From positions 1,552,501-1,616,500 of the forward strand of contig CAJHZI010000507.1 in NCBI GenBank assembly GCA_905160935.1: a stretch of 64,000 nucleotides of DNA, read 5' to 3'. The notes below the pieces were generated by a model. The model worked only from the letters and a program-made list of their open reading frames with translations, was not told the origin of the DNA and did no database searches. Shown here one piece after another: positions 55,201 to 64,000 of this stretch (its first letter is position 1; each line of letters opens with the position of its first letter). The translations under genes and the position numbers were made by a program. This stretch comes from Enchytraeus crypticus (lineage: Eukaryota > Annelida > Clitellata > Enchytraeida > Enchytraeidae).

Positions 55201-58200
55201 ATAGTGGTTGGGCGCTGGATGGTTACTTTGGTCGTCGGTAGGCTGCTGGTAGTGTCGTATCTAGTCGTCGTCGGTAAAATGGTAGTAGCAATCAGATTTT
55301 CAGTTGTCGGTAAAATGGTAGTAGTAATCAGATTTTTAGTTGTCGGTAAAATGGTAGTAGTAATCAGATTTTCAGTTGTCAGTAAATTGGTAGTAGTAAT
55401 CAGGTGATCAGTTGTCAGTAAAATGGTTATGATCGTGGTGGTAGACGGCAATTTAGAAATATACGTAGTGGTAATCGGTAATTTGATACTATATGCAGTG
55501 GTAGTTGGTAAATTGATAGTCGTTTGAGGATTGGTACTTGTCGTAAAGTACACTGACGTAGGTAGTTTCGTAGTGCGAGAGAAGCTGGTTGTAACAGACT
55601 GAGGAATCGTTAGAGAATCTGCACAGAAAAGTACGAATCGTTGACAGCAGCTAGATCCCATAGCCTATAGGTAAAAATAACTACAAGAAAATCAAAATAT
55701 ATTCAGAAACTTTAGGTTGGATATTGTTCCAGAGAGGGGAATAATAGAATTATTAATATTAAAATTATGGTACCTGATGTCATCGTAAAACATGAACACA
55801 GTTGAAGAAGGAACAAGATGAAAGTTGACTAAAGTTGACTGATGAATATAATGAGTTGAGACGCGCAAGAAGCTGATTGGTGGAATGTAAAGATACGTGG
55901 TAAAGGAAGCTGGATGAGGAAACAATGGAAAGTTTAGTTTTAGTTCAGTCGAGTCAGTTCGTTCCGGAAGTTTTACGTGGAGAGTTTGGACTCGGAAGCT
56001 GAAATGTAAAGAACAAAAGAAAGAGACATAGAAAATGGATGAAATATAGACTACGGGAGGATGGAGCAGAAGTCCGGGAAGCGGGGACCAGGGTTGCAGC
56101 AGGGAACGGGAGTCCGGGGTGTCGGGATTCAGGAGACAGAAGGGCGTGTTTTGAATTGATCGTGGGGTTTGCGGACTAAGGGAGAGAGAGAGAGAGAGAG
56201 AGAGAAGTAGAATGAAAGACACTAAGAGAGAGAACACAGTTTAGGGTTTAGTTAAAATTGTTTATTTAAAATGAACTACGATCTATAAAACAACTTTATC
56301 TACATTAAAATGTATTCTTATTTTATGCCGGAGGTTTGAGTTGACAACTACTATGACAGAAAAACTCTAACAGCCATAGAGCTACAAAGAATAAATTAGA
56401 TGCAACAGAACATTCATTCAGCATCAGCATCAGTCAAGAGGAAGCTCTATTCAGCTAGTTCACCCATAAAAACGAAAGTAGATTCATCTTACATCATCGT
56501 CATCTTCAAACCAACGGATCCACATATACATATCTACACATAGTCCCACCTCGGTTATAATAGTAATACAGTAAGTCTTCCTAGAGAATTATATAGGCCA
56601 ACTGTGGCATAAATTTATCTGAAAATTTTCACACTAGTGGATCTTAGCAAGACGAGAAGCACAATCATTTCGCATATTTTTTATTTTGAAGATAAGATCA
56701 ATAAATCAGTATGAACTAGAAGCATGCTTGAATAGGCTACACCGGTTGCATTTTTAAATGAATTCAAGAGGGGTCGTTTGGGGACGTCGAATTAGGCTTG
56801 CCAAGGGATCATTATAGCTATGTCATACACTGTGATTAAGACTGGGGAGTTTAAACTTTTCAGGGAGTTACATATCTACCAAACGGTACTCTCCTTCCAA
56901 CCCACCAGCAAATGTCAACCTGGTTGGTAAAGCTGATAAAGCGAATGTTAACGTCAGTTTCCTCACTCGAAAGCCATGTCAGTAACGGGCGAGCCCAGGA
57001 TTTGAACCCAGCACATACTGATCCGAAGTCGAATATCTTACCGACACCGCCACTGGCTCCAGCTGGATGATTGATCGAATGGGTTGCACACTAGTCTGAG
57101 AAGCTGGTAACGATCTTATCGCATTCCAGCCGAACGGTCTCAATAGTATAGATCTTATGTGATACAGCAATTGCCTTTTACCTTGGCTTTATAGCTTTAT
57201 AGATAAATATTTATATCGATCTTATGTGAGACAGCAATAGACTTTTACCTTAAGTGGCTTTATTGCTTTAATTTGCTCTCGCGTTGTCCTGAAATCTGAT
57301 AGTACCGTAGTTAGCAATAGTTAGTTAGATTATTAATAACTATTATTAATAAATATTATAGTTAGATATTAACTATTAATATTTATATATGTCTAATACT
57401 TACAAGTATAGTTAATAGCTAACTATTAGTTTAAGTTGCTAGATATTAACTGTCCTAATACGTACCTGCCCCAATATCTTCATTACTTTCATTTGTCTTC
57501 TGAATCTAAGAATTTCATTTAATTACATATAAAATATATAGGAAAAGTATATATTTTTCAACAGGATAAAAGAATGGTTATTATTAATCCAACACAGGAA
57601 TCCATATTGAATTTAGGGACTTAACTCGAAAGTTGACTGAAAGTCAATATTGATAAACTGCTTTAAACGTTCGCTGAAAAACCATTTAATAGTTGTTAAA
57701 ATTGTGGTTGCTGGTTTGAGTTTTTTTTGTTTTTATCGTACTTTTTATTTTCTATGTTTTACGTTTACTTGTATGAGTGTATGCCTATATGCAGTATATA
57801 TCTATTTATATGTTTCTATATAGTGGAGTGGAGGCGTTATGTACCATGGACCTGTAAGTAGGCAGTGCACTAAGAGAGATATTTTGCTATACATATGAGA
57901 AGTATATTAATTAAGCCTACTGCTAAGAGAAGTAATCTAATTAACTTAGCAGGCTCATGGGCTCACTATAGTCTACATAAGACCGACACGTATATGAGTA
58001 GGCCTGCTCTTAATTTGAACAATAGTACAACAGGTTAAACTGAACTGAATCAGTAGCACCATCAATTTGACCAATCAGGGATCTGTTAAATCTTCACGGA
58101 CCTTTCGGGATCAATAAGCTCAGAGGTGAGATCCTGCGATTACACCATCTCTTGCGCTCTCTGCTTCAGACAGAGCCGGATTAAAATACCTGATAATTTT

Positions 58201-59016
58201 CACAGTTATCAAAAAATACCTGATAATTTTCACAGTTATCAAGAAATATCTGATTATTTTCACAGTTATCAAAACATGCCTGATAGTTTTCACAGTTATC
58301 CTGATAGGAGTTCGACCCTCCAGACTTCTGGAAGAGAGAACAGGTTTTTGATTGACTGTAGAAGTTGAAAGAGCCTCGCTTTAATCCTGTAGCCAGAAAT
58401 ACGAAAGTTTGCTAGTTAAGTTAATATCTAAGTAAATAGTTGTTATTGCGTTCATCGCCACTGGATGAAGCAGTGGTGATGTCGGTAACATATTTGACAG
58501 CGGTTCATTATGTGCGGGGTTCAAATTCTGGGCTTTCCTGTCACTGAAATCGCTTTCGAGTGAGTAAACTGAAGTTAACATTAGCTTTACCAGCTTTGTC
58601 CTTCGCAAATTATTTTTACACTAAGCAATAAATTTCTAGCCTAGGCCCTATTTCTAAGGAATTAACTTCATCGGCCGTCTGTGAAATAAATGAAGGTTTA
58701 AAATACAATCGAACTGTGTAATTAATCTGATCTAGCATACATGAAGATAATAAATAAGTATTCTATCTCCAGACATTCTGAAGTGCATATTGCATTTATG
58801 CGAAAATTAATTTATCTTACCAAACTTATTCACCAGATGGGCCGCGCACTGAAGTTTAGATTCAGCTCTCATAGTTAAATCACCTGCATCCGCTCTACAG
58901 TTTCCTGACCCACCGTTGACCTTGCTGAACAGAGCTGACCTTTCTGGATAAGCGGCGCTTGTGATGATCATGCAACATGCGAGCACACATAGATTCATTA
59001 TGTCGCTGAACATCAT
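51972..59016 (-). CDS. Secreted fibrinogen-related protein with Thr-rich stalk, complete, five exons
   Basis: Exons (5'->3'): 59016-58821, 55618-55115, 54601-54310, 53825-53709, 52203-51972, all phases matched, 446 residues and TGA. A signal peptide (MNLCVLACCMIITSAA) is followed by a Cys-containing segment, a Thr/Ile/Leu repeat stalk, a second Cys segment (CMTQVEGMFSSECFAYN), then a fibrinogen C-terminal domain of about 210 residues: GWFIIQQRL, WIDYRNGFG, FWIGLENIHQL, YAEYAEFWLES, INGRQFTTRDRDND, AGWWHNGC. DRDND is the calcium site and the following Cys pair is standard for ficolin/tenascin-type domains. Such proteins are secreted, often lectin-like (acetyl-group binding) and used in innate immunity or adhesion. 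The Cys segments around the stalk hint at a PAN/apple-like fold, which I only infer. A paralogue lies upstream at 62 kb. Confidence 0.9.
52444..52497 (+). mobile_element. 54-bp LINE-A tail insertion with target-site duplication
   Basis: Only the terminal LINE-A hairpin and a short T-rich tail are present, flanked by GTCAA on both sides. The homologous intron of the paralogue near 62820 reads AAAGCGTCAACC without the insert. Confidence 0.8.
53008..53085 (+). mobile_element. LINE-A tail remnant
   Basis: GTTTGATGTTGTCATTGACG, then GTAGCAATCTATAGTTACG and a TTGTTGTTG tail; a diverged copy of the LINE-A 3' end. Confidence 0.5.
53709..53825 (-). CDS. Fibrinogen-related gene exon 4
   Basis: 117 bp, acceptor ATCCTAG|GTACTA, donor CAACA|GTAAGT (perfect consensus). 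The peptide YYAEYAEFWLESELTNYTIH then VSGYNGTAGNAL corresponds to the family pattern of Ala-Glu-Tyr, later SGYSGTAGDAL. Confidence 0.92.
54310..54601 (-). CDS. Fibrinogen-related gene exon 3: N-terminal part of fibrinogen domain
   Basis: 292 bp, acceptor AATTTACAG|AGTCTC, donor GGCATG|GTAATT. Contains GWFIIQQRLSEELNYDRGW, DYRNGFG and FWIGLENIHQLTTLSG, the hallmark start of a fibrinogen C-terminal domain. Confidence 0.93.
55115..55618 (-). CDS. Fibrinogen-related gene exon 2: Thr-rich repeat stalk
   Basis: 504 bp, acceptor TCTGTGCAG|ATTCTC, donor ACTAATG|GTAAGC. The middle is a coding minisatellite: about five imperfect 36-bp units encoding TTTILPTTENLI-type 12-mers, likely O-glycosylated. 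The end, RILCMTQVEGMFSSECFAYN, restores a two-Cys segment. The plus-strand ORF here is its mirror. Confidence 0.85.
56926..57066 (-). mobile_element. SINE-1 copy
   Basis: Full-length minus-strand copy with A and B boxes, in intron 1 of the fibrinogen-related gene. Confidence 0.87.
57828..57888 (+). mobile_element. LINE-B tail remnant
   Basis: ACCATGGACCTGTAAGTAGG then CAGTGCACTAAGAGAG, the LINE-B 3' end with one stem arm mutated. Confidence 0.5.
58184..58308. repeat. 28-bp tandem repeat
   Basis: Four to five units with CCTGATAATTTTCACAGTTA, in intron 1 of the fibrinogen-related gene. Confidence 0.88.
58455..58600 (+). mobile_element. SINE-1 copy
   Basis: Plus-strand copy with B box GGTTCAAATTC and tail TTAGCTTTACCAGCTTTG. 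Confidence 0.83.
58821..59016 (-). CDS. Fibrinogen-related gene exon 1: signal peptide
   Basis: 196 bp, ATG ATG start. A hydrophobic core ends ITSAA before YPERSALFSKVNGG, a clear signal peptidase site pattern. Cysteines in GNCRADAG and KLQCAAHLVNKF. Donor GTTTG|GTAAGA, phase 1. Confidence 0.85.
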
Positions 59017-59019
59017 CGA

Positions 59020-61890
59020 AGATATACCCGATCACTTAGGCCTAACTGAGAATTTTACCTTACTTTGGTTATAGTTGGGCAAATTGTGTATCAAATTACT
59101 TAGGTCTATATGCCTACAAAGTGTATAATTAACTAAATAATGCACAATGTCATGTGTCTGGAATAATATATTTTTGTGTTTTAATTGCTTTTTATTTTAT
59201 ATAAGATTAAATTAAACCAACCTCAGAAGGGGCAATGGGTTAGTGAACGCCTATAGGCTCCGGTAATTGCTACAACATTTAAACGTATGGAGATAAATAG
59301 GGAATTGACTGATGATGCGGTGTGTGACAGAGAGGATTGGAGAAGGTCTATTCGTATCACAACCACAGTTGAACTGGATTTCAAGGTAAGATGAGGAGAT
59401 GATGATGATGATGAATTGTTCTTCATAAATATCACAAAAAACTTTATTTGGTTATCATTTTCTAGGTTACTTGACGAAACCAGTGACTAATAGGTAAGGC
59501 TTGCAAAACTGTTTCAATGTTAAATTTTAAGCTTGTTCATCACTAATATTTTCGAAAAATGAAACCGACGATAGACTCAACGTTCACCTTTATTTCTATA
59601 TATATATAGAAAAGGCAGCTTCGTTGCTATCAGAGTAGGTCTATGCCTGTTTACATCAGATGATGGAGCTGGTTTCCTCGTATAATCAACATTTGCAAAT
59701 TTTCTATCGCAAAATGCGAAAGGATTAGGCTACAAAACGTTTTGGTCTATACATATATTCATGAGGTTATCCATGTATAAGGTCTATATATAGCTTACAT
59801 AGAGACTACATATACATGTATATCGACTGATCAAGTGTCGACATTTTTTAAATATAAAATAAAATAATAGGCTACAATGAGTTCCCACTGCATGTACAGA
59901 CAAAGAACTGTACACATAAAGCCTACATGTAGCTGCTTGTAGTCAACATTAGTTACTATAGAAATTTTGATCAAAAACAATTGTTAAGATCATTTGTTAT
60001 TGCAGAAATGCTGATCCAAAACGATTGTTCTAGATTCATGAATAGCAAGATGATATAAACATCGTGCCATCACCAAGAAGCTCATGAAAGATTCGAGCGG
60101 AGTATAGGCCTAATTATACGGTGATTGTACCAGAAGCTAGGACATACAAGTTAGGACTCTAATTTCACGGATGTGTCACAGCACGACGTAAAATTAAGCA
60201 TTTTTAAAGTTACCTGACTTTTAAGGCTCTTGTAAACAGCGTAAGACCAGTGGTTAAGGTGGGAATTGAGAGCTAGAAGAACGGTCAGGGGCGTCCACCC
60301 AATGTTAACAACGACGCAAGTTGCGTCGTTGAATGCTTTGGTGAATGCTTCGTTGCGCTATGAGATGATGAAAGCCCTTCGGAATGGTCAGAATTTTTCG
60401 GCCCCCTATAAATTATTCAAAGATCTCCTAGTATTTGGTAAATGGGCCCGTAGGAGTGGAACGCACCTCTCAGAAAAATGAGAACTAATGGAACTGAAGC
60501 ACTGCCTTAAACTTAAGTGATCAACATTTTGGCTGTTGTATGCCTATGGTCTCTCTAGCTCATGCTTCTTATGTTTTATACACTAAATGCAAATGGCAGC
60601 TGTTCTAGTTAACCTAATATGCTCTGTTATAGAGTGCAATACCTACCTTATACCTGGCCTACCGTAAGTTATATTTTTGTAAGAAAGCGTATTTCTTATG
60701 AAGCTTAACCTAGTATTTTTATATATTTAAAGCATCTGAATAAAATCTATTTCTTTCATAAAAAATGTTCATTTCTGGTTTGCTTTGAACTCAATTAGAT
60801 TTTTGTACTAACTTGAGGTGTGCAATTTCTGGCTGAGGTGAATCAGTGATTCGCATGAGATTTCAGATGAATTACAGATGTCGCCTAATTAGTCGACTTC
60901 TAATAACATTCAAACATAAAAATAGAAATATGGCGATCAGCTAGTGGCCAACTTTCGCAGCACGCATGTATGTTAATGCACAGAACAAAACTCAAGTTGA
61001 ATGTTCAGGTAAACCCTGATTTATTTGTAATTCTCACTGTACATCGATTGCGTATCGCTAAGATCAACAAGATCATGTGATCCAAAATCATTGGTGAGAA
61101 CTGATCGAATACCTCTGATAGCTGAGCGTCTCCTGGTTTTTCTCCATTCACTCAACTCACAGCGAGATGTTGAGCACTATCACGTCTCACGTGGTATATG
61201 TGTGTGAATGTGTGTGTGTGTGTGTCAATATTACTAGTATTATTATTATTTGTTTATTTTTTGCATATATGCCAAACAGGTGCACTATACATTGAAGAGT
61301 GACCATGATAATGACTAGAACAAACGTATATAACCTTTGGTCAAAATCATTTGAAAAATATTTAACACTTTGACAAAATTTAATAAAACAACTTGTTTAT
61401 AGGATATAAACCAATGCTACATTTGTAGGCTATACTTTAAAGGTAATGTAGCCTATTTCTTAGAATCTATTTCAGAATCAGAAAGCATTTCGTTAAGGAC
61501 GCTGAATAAGTATCCAGCAATGAATGATATATGCATATTAGCAAATATGTTTAATACTGATACGAATTTGTTTTAGAATAACTATATAACTATATAATTT
61601 ATAATAAACGCTCATTTTGAGAAATTGTGTGGTTATACCTTCATAATGATGTAGGGAAAGATATATATCATCAATACATGATTTCAGAGACAAAGGCCTT
61701 AGCCTAAATAGCCCTTATTCGTAAGCGATTACCTAGCTAGTTTCTTGTTTGTTAAACTTAGTTTTTAATTGAGTTTACATTCAAATTAAACATTTACATT
61801 AAATTTATGCTAATTTAACAGAGGCAAGCTCTGCAATAGAAACATGCTAGAGACCCAAGTACCCTTAATCAGGCTGTTAAAATCTTTGTA
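59020..61890. other. Intergenic between the two fibrinogen-related genes
   Basis: No gene recognised. Holds a short GT repeat at about 61200-61225 and the palindrome at 60309. A 71-codon plus-strand ORF at 60266 lacks any recognisable motif. 61897-61965 is 3' flank homologous to 51908-51971. Confidence 0.5.
60309..60331. repeat. Perfect 11-bp palindrome
   Basis: CAACGACGCAA and its reverse complement separated by a single G. Intergenic; no gene recognised near it. Confidence 0.9.
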
Positions 61891-61965
61891 TAAAGAGCAC
61901 GCCATAGATGAAGTACATTATGCGTCAGTTCAACATCTACAGTCGCCTATCATGTACTACTACCA

Positions 61966-62197
61966 TCAATAGCTGCTACGGATCATTACTCTAACCGCCT
62001 TCAGACGACCATTATCGCCCACAATGGCGGCCAGTCTCTCCCACCAGAACCCTGCGGGGTTCATGTACATAGAAGTGGTGCAGCCGTCGTTGCAAGTGTT
62101 GTGCCACCAGCCTGCCTTGTAGGTCACGGCGCAGTTAACAACCGTGGAGTTGTCGTTGTCTCGGTCTCGTGTTGTGAAAGGACGCCCGTTAATATCC
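61966..62197 (-). CDS. Fibrinogen-related paralogue, last exon (partial gene)
   Basis: 232 bp with acceptor CTTGTACAG|GGATAT and stop TGA at 61966. The peptide INGRPFTTRDRDND, CAVTYKAGWWHNTC, NDGCTTSM, GFWWERL, VMIRSSY is colinear with the last exon of the 52-59 kb gene, residue for residue in length. Similarity extends into the 3' flank and the intron, so this is a tandem gene duplicate. The remaining exons must lie beyond 64000 on the right. The splice acceptor is embedded in a seven-unit array of itself, which could impair splicing; whether the gene is active is unknown. Confidence 0.88.
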
Positions 62198-62640
62198 CTG
62201 TACAAGCAGTTTAGAATCCTATCAATGCCCGTTAATATCCTGTGCAAGCAGCATAGAATCTTATCAATGTCCGTTAATATCCCTGTACAAACAGCATAGA
62301 ATCCTATCAATGCCCGTTAATATCCCTGTACAAGCAGCATAGAATCCTATCAATGCCCGTTAATATCCTGTAAAAAAAGCTAAAGCTAAGGTTAACGCCG
62401 GTTTCCTCACTCGAAAGCGATGTCAGTGACGAGCGAGCCCAGGATTTGAACCCGCACCTACTGATCCACGGTCGAGTAACTCACCGACTTCGCCACTGGC
62501 TCCAGCCAGTGTACAAGCAGCATAGAATCCTATCAATGTCCGTTAATATCTTATACAAGCAGCATAGAATCCTATCAATGCCCGTTAATATCCCTATACA
62601 AGCAGCGTAGAATCTTATCAATGCGGAGAAGCGTTTTCTA
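62185..62640 (-). repeat. Seven-unit 43-bp array of a 3' splice site plus exon start
   Basis: Gene-strand unit: about 30 intronic bases (GATAGGATTCTATGCTGC, then TTGTACAG) plus the first 13 exon bases GGATATTAACGGG. The leftmost unit is the real acceptor at 62198. Most others keep AG. One unit is split by SINE-1. Confidence 0.92.
62376..62510 (-). mobile_element. SINE-1 copy inside splice-acceptor array
   Basis: Minus-strand copy that splits one 43-bp unit of the repeat array upstream of the fibrinogen paralogue exon. It therefore arrived after the array expanded. Confidence 0.88.
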
Positions 62641-64000
62641 AGCAAAAACTTCATTTAATTATTTTCTGCTCTTTCTTCCTTTTTCTCTTTATTGGACTTT
62701 CTCTGATACGTCTAAGATCTAATAAGTTGTCCATGGAATATAACTATTAGCCTATACTTAACCGTTTCGTTTATTTTCTGTGCTATTAAATATTTCTACT
62801 TAAAAATGCGTTTTCAAAGCGTCAACCATCTCTCGTCGAACGGTCATCGCTGACTTTCCTTTTAATTCTTCTTTCCTAGATCTCTTTCTCAAATTGCGCT
62901 AACTGCCCTCCTTTATAATTATCATCTTCAGTTCAACTTCATATTTCTTAGTGCAATTATCAGTTGTCTACCTCTACCAATCATTTCAGGATCGTATTAT
63001 TTTACAATTTACTTGCACGAACCATCAACCGTGAGGATTTCGCCATTTTTACTAACTGAGGCAAAACCGACCCCACAATATAATAACACTGGTGCGAAGA
63101 TCCATTTTCATTGTAATATCTACTTAAAAACATGAAATAGATTATAATAATGACAAAAGTTTATAAGAGCTCATAGATCAAAGATTTGCTACTAAACGAC
63201 ATCGTCACTGACCATAGCCATAGATGATATCGGTAAGATATTCCACCGCGGATCAGTATGAGCGGGGTTCAAATCCTGGGCTCACCCGTCACTGACATCG
63301 CTTTCGAATGATGAAAATGACGTTAACATTAGCTTTACCAACTTTTTTAACAGTACAATGTGAAAACAAGAGAGAGGGAGAAAGAGATAGAGAGAGGAGA
63401 GAGATAGAAATAAGGAGACATTAACGAAAGAGAAACGTAAGAGAAATATGGCAGCTCCCGCAATATGTAGAGGCAGTTAAAGTCAATGGAGCTGTGAACT
63501 TGAAAAAAATACAGGACATCATTATTTAAAAATTTAAAAACCAAATACTTAAGAATTTAAAGCAGTGAAAAGAAATGACCTTCTCTTCCCTGATTCAAGA
63601 AGGCTTTTGGCAAAGCTCTTTTGAGAAATTTTTACTGGGGAAAGGGGGAGGGACAAAAATGTTAGAATTTTTAATTAGATGAATAGATCTATGATTTTTA
63701 AAGGACGCAGGAATTCTTAAAGAGGGCTCTGAAATCTTCGGCCAACAAAAGTACCTACATTTTCCTAGTTTTCTCAATCTTTCGTTCTAAAATAAAGCGA
63801 CGATCTCTCTTACTTAGCTTGGATAACCATTTGATGTGTGAGTATTTTTGAAACTGTAGGCTAATCACTACGATGGGCAGCAAATCGTGTTTACTGGTAG
63901 GGGATCCTACGACACATTTAATAAGTTGTTGTAAGGGGTGGGGAACATTTTAAAAGAGGTTAGGATTTTTTATGCGAGAGAATGAGCTGAGCGAGAGAAA
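62641..64000. other. Intron or upstream part of the fibrinogen-related paralogue
   Basis: 62640-63000 is similar to the last intron of the 52-59 kb gene (52240-52680), for example AAAGCGTCAA, ATCAGTTGTCT and the ending AGGATCGT. Besides a SINE-1 and a GA-rich tract no exon is seen, so exon 4 of this copy lies farther right. Confidence 0.6.
63210..63346 (+). mobile_element. SINE-1 copy
   Basis: Plus-strand copy, A-box region GATGATATCGGTAAGATATT, B box GGTTCAAATCC, tail TTAGCTTTACCAAC. Confidence 0.85.

Noticed and set aside
55692..56237. 181-residue minus-strand ORF
   Set aside because: It lies in the intron between exons 1 and 2 of the fibrinogen-related gene, starts in a CT repeat and shows no domain; the splice phases of exons 1 and 2 match without it.

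Overview
The window is nuclear DNA from an invertebrate animal. It is AT-rich and carries spliced genes with short exons (many of 60-150 bp), GT-AG introns of 0.2-3 kb, several tRNA-derived SINE families, fragments of at least three LINE families and many minisatellites. The gene set (a Dbl-family RhoGEF, CLASP, the tubulin polyglutamylase subunit TPGS1, secreted fibrinogen-domain proteins) fits a ciliated metazoan. I cannot name the phylum from sequence alone. Exons were assembled by hand from reading frame, splice sites and intron phase. Every junction I list keeps the frame, except where marked as uncertain.

Layout: (1) 408-13648, minus strand: a large RhoGEF gene. It has a 1000-residue disordered N-terminal exon, a Cys-rich motif, a DH domain carrying an unusual insertion, and most of a PH domain, and it runs off the left edge. 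(2) 13.7-23.2 kb: AT-rich intergenic DNA with no convincing gene. (3) 23217-36885, minus strand: a CLASP gene (microtubule plus-end protein). The SxIP-rich linker and one complete TOG domain are present, but I find neither the N-terminal TOG domains nor the C-terminal domain. (4) 37-42 kb: LINE debris, simple repeats and one GC-rich orphan ORF. (5) 42189-51067, plus strand: TPGS1, in nine exons, essentially complete. (6) 51972-59016, minus strand: a complete five-exon gene for a secreted protein with a Thr-rich stalk and a fibrinogen C-terminal domain. (7) 61966-62197, minus strand: the last exon of a paralogue of that gene, whose upstream exons lie beyond the window.

Functional links: CLASP and TPGS1 are divergent neighbours that both act on microtubules (plus-end stabilisation and tubulin glutamylation). 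RhoGEFs also signal to the cytoskeleton. The fibrinogen-domain pair is a tandem duplication, probably of lectin-like or immune-type secreted proteins.

The most unusual pattern is that at four separate exons, in three unrelated genes, the 3' splice site together with the first bases of its exon has been copied into a tandem array just upstream (exons starting at 1322, 26931, 35279 and 62197). Several copies keep an intact acceptor AG. In one case the single-copy state survives in the paralogous gene, so the direction of change can be read. A fifth exon (3439-3555) is squeezed between a SINE tail, which supplies its polypyrimidine tract, and a LINE tail that starts within about 10 bp of its donor.
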